Source: DYRB01 sp963802205 (GTDB taxonomy: Bacteria; Pseudomonadota; Gammaproteobacteria; Chromatiales; Chromatiaceae). Taken from it: a stretch of DNA of 64,000 nt. The DNA lies in NCBI GenBank assembly GCA_963802205.1, contig CAWDHW010000027.1:1-64000 (forward strand), given 5' to 3'. Of the stretch, positions 1 through 7,407 are shown piece by piece (position 1 is the stretch's first letter; each line of letters begins with the position of its first letter). Position numbers and translations under genes: made by a program. The notes below the pieces were generated by a model. The model ran no database searches, had not been told where the DNA came from, and was given only the letters and a program-made list of their open reading frames with translations.

Positions 1-291
1 AGTGTCTGCAGGCGGGACGAACCGGCGGTTCAGTCCAGAGGGCTGACTGACCGCTGTGGGTCGCTGGTCGCACCTTCGCGAATTCATGTGACGGAGGTTC
101 CAGTCGATGGTCGCTGACGGTCAACTCCGGCCGCCGAGCCTGCTTCTCACAGTGCCCGCAGTGGAGTCCATATCGGACGCTTGGCTCCCCACGGCACTCA
201 CCGTAACTTTCTCATGAGCCGGATAGGCGGCGGGTGCGCTGTCCAAGGTCGGACAAGTCATCAAACAGAACTGCGAACTCCGTTGTTGTGG

Positions 292-432
292 TTAGAGGAC
301 GAGGTTGAAGAGATAACCTACCAGCAGGATACCGGTGGCCACCACTCCCACGAAGGTGGCGATCAGGGGCCACTTAAGGACCTTGCGCTGGATTGAGCAT
401 CTCCTGGGCCGACAGGGCGATGACGCTCATCA
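292..432 (-). pseudogene. C-terminal remnant of a permease (DUF318-like), frameshifted
   Basis: On the minus strand, codons 393 to 295 read as one hydrophobic helix preceded by basic residues (RKVLKWPLIATF, then VGYLFNL) and end at a TAA at 292-294. This resembles the last membrane helix of DUF318-type permeases, the superfamily of the large permease at 5.8-7.2 kb. The preceding codons (about 432-395, MSVIALSAQEML) are in another frame and nothing permease-like lies further upstream, so only a stub is left. It sits downstream of the FmdE pair in the same orientation. The family call rests on one helix. Positions 1-291 contain nothing I recognise. Confidence 0.4.
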
Positions 433-501
433 TGAGATGCCCAGGCTCGCTGCCAGCACATTGCCGACACCCAGGCTGCGCGGCCGTCGGCTGAGCCTGG
501 C

Positions 502-1269
502 TCATGGCGTCTCTGGCACGTTCTTGTAGTCGTTGTCGCGCCGCCGTCCCAGGTCCTTGCAGGGCGGGGCCGGCCAGAGGTAGTCGGCGGCATTCTCGAC
601 GATGAACGACTCGCCGAGGGGCTGGCTGGTCAGGCGCCGGGCGTAGTCCCATTGCAGGGTTTGGAACAGGTCGATGTCCGCTGGCTCGAAGCCGCCGACT
701 TCGATCTTGCGCATCTGCTCCCGCACGGTGGTGGGATAGACCGCCGGGTTCACCCGTACCTTCAGGGTTTGGCCGCTCGACAGCCGCTGTACCACGAATA
801 CGCTCTCCTTCAGAGCGGTGTCGATGAGGTGGCTGCCGAAGCGGGTGCGCGCTCCGCTGAGGTAGGCCACCACGTCGCCGCCGCAGGCGGAATTGTTGGA
901 GGCGACACGCAGGTCCGTGCGGTCGATCACGCCGTCCGGAAACAGCCGATCAAACAGGACCCGCAGGGCTCCTGCGCTCTCCACGAGACCGCCGCAAAAG
1001 TGCCCGTGGAACTTGATCAGGTCCTCCAGGGTGACGGTTTTGGTCTCGCGGGCATAGCGGCCGTACTTGTTCACCGTGTCGCGCACCTGGAAGCGCGGGG
1101 CCTGGGGTGCCTCCGCCAACCACTGGGGGTAATAGGATGCATCGGCGGCCGGGGTGAGGGTTTGCGCCACTTCCCCCGCCAGTAGACTGGTGGGCAGGGA
1201 TAGGGCCGCGAGGGGCACAAGCCAGTGCAACATAGCGGTCATCGTCGGCAGGCGAAGGGTGCGGCTCAA
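502..1269 (-). CDS. Exported FmdE-domain protein
   Basis: 255 residues. The N terminus has a cleavable-type signal (hydrophobic LVPLAALSLPTSLLA followed by GEV), so the protein probably acts in the periplasm. The core has the FmdE signature LIKFHGHFCGGL followed by a conserved SNNSACGGD segment. FmdE-domain proteins bind zinc or another metal through His and Cys; the family is named after the molybdenum formylmethanofuran dehydrogenase operon, but its role in bacteria is not settled. The first possible start is a TTG at 1269 overlapping the stop of the preceding gene (TTGA); ATGs at 1242 or 1233 are alternatives. Together with the upstream FmdE paralog and the hydrogenase-like small subunit it suggests a periplasmic metal or redox module; that role is inferred. 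Confidence 0.75.
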   Translation of the reverse strand: MSRTLRLPTMTAMLHWLVPLAALSLPTSLLAGEVAQTLTPAADASYYPQWLAEAPQAPRFQVRDTVNKYGRYARETKTVTLEDLIKFHGHFCGGLVESAGALRVLFDRLFPDGVIDRTDLRVASNNSACGGDVVAYLSGARTRFGSHLIDTALKESVFVVQRLSSGQTLKVRVNPAVYPTTVREQMRKIEVGGFEPADIDLFQTLQWDYARRLTSQPLGESFIVENAADYLWPAPPCKDLGRRRDNDYKNVPETP

Positions 1270-1871
1270 CGCTCATAACCCGAACAGGGGATGCACAGGT
1301 GCTTCTCGCCCAGCACCCGCAGATAGGCCCGGGCGGTCAGCTCGCCGCAGGCGGCGCAGGGGACGAAGCCCATCACCTCCGGCAGCCAGTCGCGCTCGAA
1401 CTGGAAGACCTCGCCCAGGGTCAGCACCTCCGCCTCTGGGGCGTCCCAGATCAGGTTGACCAGTTCCATCTGCTCCGGCTCCGGGATGGCGTCCGGCTCG
1501 ATGCCCTGGCCGCGCTTGATCATGAAGGCGGAGGCGCCGATCTGCTTTTGCAGGGTCGGCTTGTAGCTCACCCGGATGGCGCGGTTGCTCGCCCGCTCGA
1601 TGACCGTCACCGCGAGCTTGCCGTAGGGGGTCTTCTCCAGGTTGCCCTTGCCCAGGGTACAGCCGGTGGCGTACTGCACCCCGTCGCCGAAGCACATACC
1701 GCCGTGGTCCTCGCCGATCTCGACGAAGCCGTGCAGTTGCCGCCCGCCGGAGCGGGCGACCTTGAGCTCGCGCAGGGCGGCCAGGCCCGCACGCACGCCG
1801 GCGACGCTGGCCCAACAGCGGTGGCCGTGGAATTCCAGGGCCTTGAGGAGGATCTGACGATCATCGTTCAT
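1266..1871 (-). CDS. FmdE-family protein with C-terminal zinc ribbon
   Basis: 201 residues from ATG 1871, which has a GGAG seven bases upstream. The FmdE core shows EFHGHRCWASVAGVRAG near the N terminus, then a Gly-rich HGGMCFGDGVQYATGCTLGKGN segment of the kind that forms the FmdE metal site. The C terminus carries two CXXC pairs (CAACGE and CIPC), a zinc ribbon as in the longer archaeal and bacterial FmdE proteins. There is no signal peptide, so it is probably cytoplasmic, unlike the exported paralog that follows with a 4-base overlap. The two are very likely co-transcribed. The 278 bases upstream (1872-2149) contain no gene I can support. Confidence 0.8.
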   Translation of the reverse strand: MNDDRQILLKALEFHGHRCWASVAGVRAGLAALRELKVARSGGRQLHGFVEIGEDHGGMCFGDGVQYATGCTLGKGNLEKTPYGKLAVTVIERASNRAIRVSYKPTLQKQIGASAFMIKRGQGIEPDAIPEPEQMELVNLIWDAPEAEVLTLGEVFQFERDWLPEVMGFVPCAACGELTARAYLRVLGEKHLCIPCSGYER

Positions 1872-2149
1872 GCGAGGACTCCTACCCGAGGGTACAAGTG
1901 GAAAGGGTCGAGGCCAGACCGGGGGACCTCCCGTCCTGCCCGGGCTGCGACGACGCCGGGTCGGTCGGTGGACTGGCGAGGCCAGTCGCGCCATGGGAGA
2001 CGCAGGAGCGTCGAAAAGGATGCGTTATGGCGCCGGGATCGCCCCATGCCCCGTCACAGGTAGTGCCCCGCCAGTCCCGGCAGGATGATCACCGGCAGAC
2101 CGCTGAGGATCGCTTGGTGCAAGTACCGCGAACGGCCGCCGCCAGGGGC

Positions 2150-2479
2150 TCATGGACGCCACCAGCCACGCCCTGGCGGGGGTGAGGGAGTTCGCCGACG
2201 TTGCAGCGCCTGGAGCATCTCCTCCTCGTCGATGTACCCGTTGCCGTCGGCGTCCACCTGGGTGAACTCCAGTGGGCAGGGACGGCGCCCAGGACCTCGT
2301 CGCGACGCCTGGCGCTCGGCCAGCAGGCGCTCGTATTCGGTACGGTCGAGGTAGCCGTCTCGGTTCAGGTCGTGCACCGAGAAGACCGGGGGCGGATTGG
2401 CCCAGGCGCAGGCGGCCAAGGCGGTCAAGGCAAGGGCGACCAGGGAACGGCCGGTTAGGAAATGGGAGCAGGCGTTCAT
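2150..2479 (-). CDS. Exported EF-hand protein
   Basis: 109 residues if translation starts at the ATG at 2479. This start has a strong ribosome-binding site (AAGGGGG, about 9 bases upstream) and is followed by a clear signal peptide: LTGRSLVALALTALAACAWA, then NPP. Two EF-hand loops follow, DLNRDGYLDRTE and DADGNGYIDEEE, both with Asp at loop positions 1, 3 and 5 and an acidic residue at position 12. As sequenced, this frame is continuous with the hydrogenase small subunit upstream, because no stop separates them. The internal start signals and second signal peptide argue for a separate secreted calcium-binding protein (see the finding on the C5 run at 2488-2492). Function unknown. Confidence 0.7.
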   Translation of the reverse strand: MNACSHFLTGRSLVALALTALAACAWANPPPVFSVHDLNRDGYLDRTEYERLLAERQASRRGPGRRPCPLEFTQVDADGNGYIDEEEMLQALQRRRTPSPPPGRGWWRP

Positions 2480-3640
2480 CGGCTTTGCCCCCTTCAGGTA
2501 TTCCACCAGGGCCTGCATGTCGGCCTCCTCCAGGGTGAAACGGTGGGAACGGACCCGGCCCGAGCGCAGCAGCTCGGGCACCGCCTCGGGCGGGGTTTTG
2601 AGCTGGGCGGGGTCGGCGTCGTGGCAGTAGACGCAGTGGTCGTCGTAGAGGGCCGCACCCCGCTCCGCCGCGTCCGAGCCCTCGGGGGCGGCGATTGCCG
2701 TGGGGATATAGAGGCCGCCGCGGTCCCAAAAGCCCGGCTCGCTGCATCCGATGCAGGGGTGGCCGGCCTCGATGGGGCTGCTCACCCCGTTCCAGCTTCG
2801 TGCGGCGCAGGCGTTGTGCGTCACCGGCCCTTTGCAGCCCAGCTCTAGCAGACACCAGCCGGCGCGAGCGCCCTCGTCATCGAAGGAACGTGCGAAGCGG
2901 CCCGCCTCGAAGTGGCCGCGGCGCGGGCAGCGGTCGTGCACCGTTTCGCCGTAGAAGACGCGGGGCCGGTTCTGCCCGTCCAGTTCTGGGAAACGGTCGA
3001 AGGCCACGCGATGGGCCAGGGTCGCTCCCAGCACCTCAGGGATCGGCGGACAGCCGGGTAGGTTGATCAGCATTCGGCGCGGGACCAGTCCCTGCACCAT
3101 CAGCTCGCCGATGCCCATCGCCCCGGTGGGATTGGGCGCGGCGGCGGGCAGACCGCCAAAGCTGGCGCAACTCCCCACCGCGATCACCGCCTCGGCGGCC
3201 TCCAGGCAACGCCCCAGCAGGGGCAGCGGGGCCTCCCCCGCGATGGTGCAGCCGCCGCCGTGGAAGGCGGTGGGTACGGCGCCGTCCACCACCACCAGCA
3301 AGCGCCCCACCTGAGCCTGGAGGACCGCCTCCCGTGCCTGCTCCGCCGCATCCCCAGCGGCGGCCTGCAAGGTGTGGTGGTAATCCAGGGAGACCAGCTC
3401 GAACAACAGCCGTTCGATGGACGGTGCCGCGCACCGGGTGAGGGACTCGGTGCAGCCGGTGCACTCCTGGAACGACAGCCACACCACCGGCAAGCGCCTG
3501 GCCCGTGGCAGCCGCTCCGCCAGCAGCGCCGCCCCGCCCGCGGGCAGGGCCAGCAGCGAGGCGGCCAGGGTGCAGAACCGGAGGAAGCCCCGCCGGCTCA
3601 GACCGGCGCCGGGCGGCTGTGGGCTATCCGTGGTGGGCAT
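2150..3640 (-). CDS. Tat-exported [NiFe]-hydrogenase-type small subunit with C-terminal cytochrome c domain (reads through into the EF-hand protein)
   Basis: Start chosen at ATG 3640, preceded by GAGGAGG. Residues 15-20 (SRRGFL) plus a hydrophobic stretch form a Tat signal, so it acts in the periplasm. Residues about 50-310 are a hydrogenase small subunit with all Fe-S ligands visible: ECTGC (59-63), GSCASFGG, NLPGCPP for the proximal cluster; VHDRC and downstream Cys residues to HPCIGC for the distal and medial clusters. A short c-type heme domain follows (CVYCH at 336-340), where the usual membrane anchor would be. As sequenced the frame continues into the EF-hand protein, for 496 residues in total. 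No large subunit or hydrogenase maturation gene is in the window, so H2 catalysis cannot be assumed; it may relay electrons for another partner. Confidence 0.8.
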   Translation of the reverse strand: MPTTDSPQPPGAGLSRRGFLRFCTLAASLLALPAGGAALLAERLPRARRLPVVWLSFQECTGCTESLTRCAAPSIERLLFELVSLDYHHTLQAAAGDAAEQAREAVLQAQVGRLLVVVDGAVPTAFHGGGCTIAGEAPLPLLGRCLEAAEAVIAVGSCASFGGLPAAAPNPTGAMGIGELMVQGLVPRRMLINLPGCPPIPEVLGATLAHRVAFDRFPELDGQNRPRVFYGETVHDRCPRRGHFEAGRFARSFDDEGARAGWCLLELGCKGPVTHNACAARSWNGVSSPIEAGHPCIGCSEPGFWDRGGLYIPTAIAAPEGSDAAERGAALYDDHCVYCHDADPAQLKTPPEAVPELLRSGRVRSHRFTLEEADMQALVEYLKGAKPMNACSHFLTGRSLVALALTALAACAWANPPPVFSVHDLNRDGYLDRTEYERLLAERQASRRGPGRRPCPLEFTQVDADGNGYIDEEEMLQALQRRRTPSPPPGRGWWRP

Positions 3641-3740
3641 GGTGTTCCTCCTCACCCGCGTGGCCCCGCCCCGACCAAGGCCCCCAGCGCGCCGTGCTGG
3701 TCATCGGCTTCGGCTGTTAAGGTGGCGTGGCCGTGATGGC

Positions 3741-4543
3741 TCATGCTGGCTTCACGCCCTCGATATTCGCCGAGACCACGTAGTCGGTCACCGGTCGTCC
3801 CGGCGCCCAGTCGCGGATGAACTCGTGACTCTCCACCTTCGGTGTGACCCGCACCTCGACGAAACCCGCCGCGCGCAGCATCGCCTCCACCTCATCGATG
3901 CGCGAGGCCCCGGCCATGCAGCCGGTGTAGAGGGCGAGGTCGCGGCGCATCTCCTCGGGCAGGTCGATCAGGGCGACCACGTCGGAGATGGCCAGCCGCC
4001 CGCCGGGACGCAGCACGCGAAACGCCTCGGCAAAGACCTGGGGCTTGTCCGGCGAGAGGTTGATGACGCAGTTGGAGAGGATCACGTCCACCGAGCCGTC
4101 CGCCACCGGCAGGTGCTCGATCTCCCCCAGGCGGAATTCGACGTTGCCGATACCGGCACTTGGCCGCATTGGCGCGTGCCTTGGCGAGCATCTCCGTGGT
4201 CATGTCCACGCCGATGACGCGGCCCGTCTCGCCCACCGCACGGGCGGCCAGGAAGCAGTCGAAGCCCGCGCCGCTGCCCAGGTCCAGCACCAGTCTCGCC
4301 GGGTCGCAGGGCGGCGATCGCCTGGGGGTTGCCGCAGCCGAGGCCCAGGTTGGCCCCTTCGGGCACGGCGGCCATCTCTTCGGCGCTATACCCCAAAGCA
4401 GCAGAGAGGGTCGGGGCGGGGCCGCAGCAGCTACTACCGGAGCAGCAACCAGCGGCCTCGCCAGGCGCGGCTTGGGCGGTTCCTGCGTAGAAGGTGCGTA
4501 CCGCCTGGCGGATGGTGTCGGGGTGGGTTTCGGGGGTGTTCAT
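3741..4543 (-). pseudogene. arsM: Arsenite methyltransferase ArsM-like, two frameshifts
   Basis: S-adenosylmethionine-dependent methylation of arsenite, a detoxification step. The gene is split over three minus-strand frames. The N terminus starts at ATG 4543 (MNTPETHPD) and contains a Cys-rich CCSGSSCCG. The SAM motif (LDLGSGAGFDCFLAARAVG) is in a second frame around 4290, and the body in a third from about 4160: EFRLGEIEHLPVADGSVDVI, then SNCVINLSPDKPQVF and VLRPGGRLAISDV, which is highly typical of ArsM. Breaks fall near 4295 and 4165. Because the sequence is otherwise well conserved on both sides of each break, base-calling errors are as likely as true inactivation. It lies between sigZ and the hydrogenase-like gene, all on one strand. 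Confidence 0.8.
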
Positions 4544-4619
4544 GGTCGGATATCTCCAATGGGATCGGCGCGAAGGTGCGTCCGTGGAGCATAGACGGGG
4601 AGGCCGGGAAAAGGATGCA

Positions 4620-5168
4620 TCAGCAGAAGCGTCGCCCGTCGGTGCGCTGGGTGCAATCGAGCCCTTGGGGGCCAGATTCCACGGTGCAGCACTCCAGCAC
4701 CAGCCCACGCAGCCGCTCGCGGCCCCGCAGGATGCGCGACTTGACCGCCGGCAGGGAGACGCCCAGCCGCTCGGCGACGATCGCTTGGGGTACCCCCTCG
4801 ATCTCGGAGAGCCGCACCGCCTCGCGGTAGGTCTCGGGTAACGCGGCCACCATCGGCCCCAGGCAGGGTGCGAGGGCGCTGATCCCCTCTGCCTCGTCCG
4901 CGACCGGCTGCGGCCAGTCGTCGGAGATCGCTTCCGTGGGACGGCGTCCCCGGTAGTGGTCGGCGATCACCCGTTCCGCCACCCGATAGAGCCAGGCCGC
5001 CATCCGCTCCGGGTGGCGCAACTCGGTGGCGTGGGCGGTGAGCCGGAGGAAGACCTCTTGCAGCAGGTCGTCCACGTCCGCCGGCTCGCCTACCCGGCGG
5101 GCGATGTAGCGGCGCAGGTCAGCTCGCCACTGGCGGTAGGGGTCGTCGGGGCGGGCCGATTGGGTCAT
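4620..5168 (-). CDS. sigZ: RNA polymerase sigma factor, SigZ type (ECF-like)
   Basis: 182 residues from ATG 5168. Region 2 is visible as DVDDLLQEVFLRLTAH followed by AAWLYRVAERVIADHYRGRR; region 4 as LPETYREAVRLSEIEG, then QAIVAERLGVSLPAVKSRI and LRGRERLR. The C terminus has a Cys-rich tail (LECC, DC, then a terminal C), as in SigZ proteins. It would direct transcription of a small regulon, probably including this cluster, since it sits between the carboxymuconolactone-decarboxylase-like gene and arsM on the same strand. No anti-sigma gene is adjacent; the Cys tail could sense thiol-reactive metalloids, but this is inference. Confidence 0.85.
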   Translation of the reverse strand: MTQSARPDDPYRQWRADLRRYIARRVGEPADVDDLLQEVFLRLTAHATELRHPERMAAWLYRVAERVIADHYRGRRPTEAISDDWPQPVADEAEGISALAPCLGPMVAALPETYREAVRLSEIEGVPQAIVAERLGVSLPAVKSRILRGRERLRGLVLECCTVESGPQGLDCTQRTDGRRFC

Positions 5169-5175
5169 GACGGTC

Positions 5176-5490
5176 TCAACAGCACGCCTGCCCGGAGGCC
5201 GTGGGCGTGCAGCAGGCCCCGCCGGTCTCCATCGGATGGCGGCGAAGGGGTCCGGGCGCTTGGGCGGGGTCATCCGCCGTGTAGGCCTCGTCGAAGCTCG
5301 CGTCCAGAGACTGGGCGGCCTCGTCGCGGATGTGGCGGGCGATCTCGATCACCGCGTCGATGTGGGCCTTGGAGATGCCGTACTGGCGCAGCCTGTCCAC
5401 CTGGCACAGCCCCTGTTTGGGGTGGTTGGCGGCGATGTTGGCGGCGAGCGACACCAGGGCGACGATGGAGGGGTGCAGGTCGGAGCTCAT
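5176..5490 (-). CDS. Small carboxymuconolactone-decarboxylase-like (AhpD-fold) protein with Cys-rich tail
   Basis: 104 residues from ATG 5490. The helical region IVALVSLAANIAANHPKQGL, then KAHIDAVIEIARHIRDEAAQ resembles the small carboxymuconolactone decarboxylase family, but I do not see the AhpD CXXC catalytic pair in the fold. The C-terminal tail has two vicinal Cys pairs (ACCTPTASGQACC). The gene ends 8 bases before sigZ and follows the mini-thioredoxin gene, so it is probably co-transcribed. Such proteins recur beside permeases and thioredoxins in metalloid clusters; a thiol or metalloid-handling role is inferred from context. Confidence 0.65.
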   Translation of the reverse strand: MSSDLHPSIVALVSLAANIAANHPKQGLCQVDRLRQYGISKAHIDAVIEIARHIRDEAAQSLDASFDEAYTADDPAQAPGPLRRHPMETGGACCTPTASGQACC

Positions 5491-5542
5491 GGGGATACCT
5501 CGTGTTAAGGGGTGAATCGGTGGGACGGCAGGTACCCGCGGG

Positions 5543-5776
5543 CTACTGCAACAGCCCCTTGATCGCCTCCGCCGACAGGACCCGGCCGGTGCTCTTCACC
5601 TCGCCGTTCACCCCCAGCCCCGGGGTGGACATGATGCCGGCATCGATGATGGCGTTGATGTCGGTGACCTTCTCCACCTCGTACTCCAGCCCCAGGGCCT
5701 GGGCGGCGGCCTCGGCGTGCTGGGCGAGTTGGATGCACTTGGGGCAGCCGGTGCCGTAGATCTGAATCTTGATCAT
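5543..5776 (-). CDS. Mini-thioredoxin (TM0996/MTH895 family)
   Basis: 77 residues from ATG 5776, a complete small redox-active disulfide protein of the TM0996/MTH895 subfamily. It begins MIKIQIYGTGCPKCIQL, giving a CPKC active site at residues 11-14. The cis-Pro segment is GIMSTPGLGVNGEV, and the length is normal for the family. This family is regularly found directly downstream of DUF318 permeases in arsenic or other soft-metal clusters, which is the arrangement here (permease ends 23 bases upstream). It probably works as a cytoplasmic thiol reductant for that transporter system. Confidence 0.85.
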   Translation of the reverse strand: MIKIQIYGTGCPKCIQLAQHAEAAAQALGLEYEVEKVTDINAIIDAGIMSTPGLGVNGEVKSTGRVLSAEAIKGLLQ

Positions 5777-5799
5777 GGGGGGAATCTCATGGATGGCCG

Positions 5800-7176
5800 T
5801 TATGGAAAAAAGGTGCCGAAGACCACGCCGGTAAGGGTCGCCATGACCACCACCAGCGTGCAATAGACAATCGTCTTCTGGGTGCCGAGGATGCTGCGGA
5901 TGACCAGCATGCTGGGCAGGGACAGGGCCGGTCCCGCCAGCAGCAGGGCCAGCGCGGGCCCCTTGCCCATGCCCGCGCCGATCAGCCCCTGCACGATGGG
6001 GACCTCGGTGAGGGTGGCGAAGTACATGAAGGCCCCAACCAGCGGCGGCCAGGAAGTTGGCCCCCAGCGAGTTGCCCCCTACCGCCGCGGCGACCCACTC
6101 GGAGGGGATGATCCCCTCATGACCGGGACGCCCGAGCAGGAACCCCGCCAGCAGCACCCCGCCCAGCAGCAGCGGCAGGATCAGCTTGGCGAAGCCGCAA
6201 GCTTTGCCCCAGCCACTCCTCCCCGTCGCCGGGCTGGGCGGTGGCGGCCAGGGTCAGGCCGAGCAGACCGGCGGCGAAGGCCAGCTCCGGATGCCGGGGG
6301 AAGAGCACGGCCAGCAGGGCGACCAGCGCGGCGGTGGCGGCCAGCGGCTGCCAGCGCCAATGCCAGCGGACGATCAGGAGCCCGGCCAGGCCGATGCCAG
6401 CCAGGGCGGTGAGGGGCCACTTCCAGGCGAACAGGGCGTGCCACACCGCGCTGTCCTCGGCGCTCGCCGGCGCCCAGTTGGCGAACACCAATACGGCGAT
6501 CTGGAGGGCGAAGAAGGCCGCCGTCTCCCCCAGGGACCGGCCCTGCCCGGCGCCGGCGGCGAACCCCTTCTGGGTCAGGGCGCGGGCCGCCTCTTCGTGG
6601 CGGTAGATCCAGTGCATGATGCCGCCGATCACCAGGGCGAAGGACACGGCCCCCACGGCGCGGGCGACCCCCAGCTCCATGCCCAGGACCTTGGCGGTGA
6701 GCACCACCGCCAGCACGTTGATCGCCGGTCCGGCGTAGAGGAAGGTGACCGCCGGCCCCAGCCCGGCACCGCGCCGGTAGATGCCGCCGAAGAGCGGCAG
6801 CACGGTGCAGGAGCACACCGCCAGGATCGAGCCCGACACCGAGGCCACGCCATAGGCCGCGCCCTTGTGGGCGGCGGGACCCAGGTACTTCATGACCGCG
6901 TCCTGGCTGATGAAGACCGCGATGGCCCCGGCGATGAAGAAGGCCGGGATCAGGCAGAGCACCACATGCTCGCGGGCATACCAGTTCAGCAGGGCGAGCC
7001 CCTCCAGCACCGCGTTGTCGAAGCGCGGCGTGCCCACGGGCAGGAAGAAGGCGAGCAGGAACAGCCCGAGCATGCCGGCCAGCCAGCGCACCTCGGTCGG
7101 GTTCTCCTGCCGCGCCTGGCGCAGCCGTGCCCACCAGGCGGCGATGGGGGTGGGGTGCTGGGGTGGGGGTGGTCAT
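5800..7176 (-). pseudogene. DUF318/SO_0444-like permease, three frameshifts
   Basis: Inner-membrane permease of the DUF318 type, linked in other genomes to efflux of arsenic or other metals. Start at ATG 7176 with AAGGAG nine bases upstream. The pieces are in order but in different frames: N terminus (MTTPTPAPHP), main body from about 7130 to 6190 (FFIAGAIAVFISQDAVMKYL, VCSCTVLPLFGGIYRRGAGL, FLYAGPAINVLAVVL), a middle piece (LLAGFLLGRPGHEGIIPSEW) and the C terminus (FATLTEVPIVQGLIGAGMGK to the stop at 5800). Breaks are near 7140, 6190 and 6045, the first inside a run of G-rich sequence. The strong conservation on both sides makes sequencing error plausible. It heads the minus-strand redox/metalloid cluster. 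Confidence 0.75.
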
Positions 7177-7407
7177 GCTCGCCGCTCCTTTCGATGGCAT
7201 TCGGTGTGCCCACCCATGGAGACGGGGCAGGGCCGGGAAGGATGCGTGCGGGGATGACTTGCGGATTTTGGCGGCCTGTCGTCCTGGCCGGTGCATGGCT
7301 CGGCAGCGGGTCCATGAGAAAGGCGTGACGCCGTTTGCAGATTGAAGCCCCCCCGCCCACCGAGTAGCATCCCGGCGACCCCGCCAGCCTCCACCTGAAC
7401 CTGCGCC

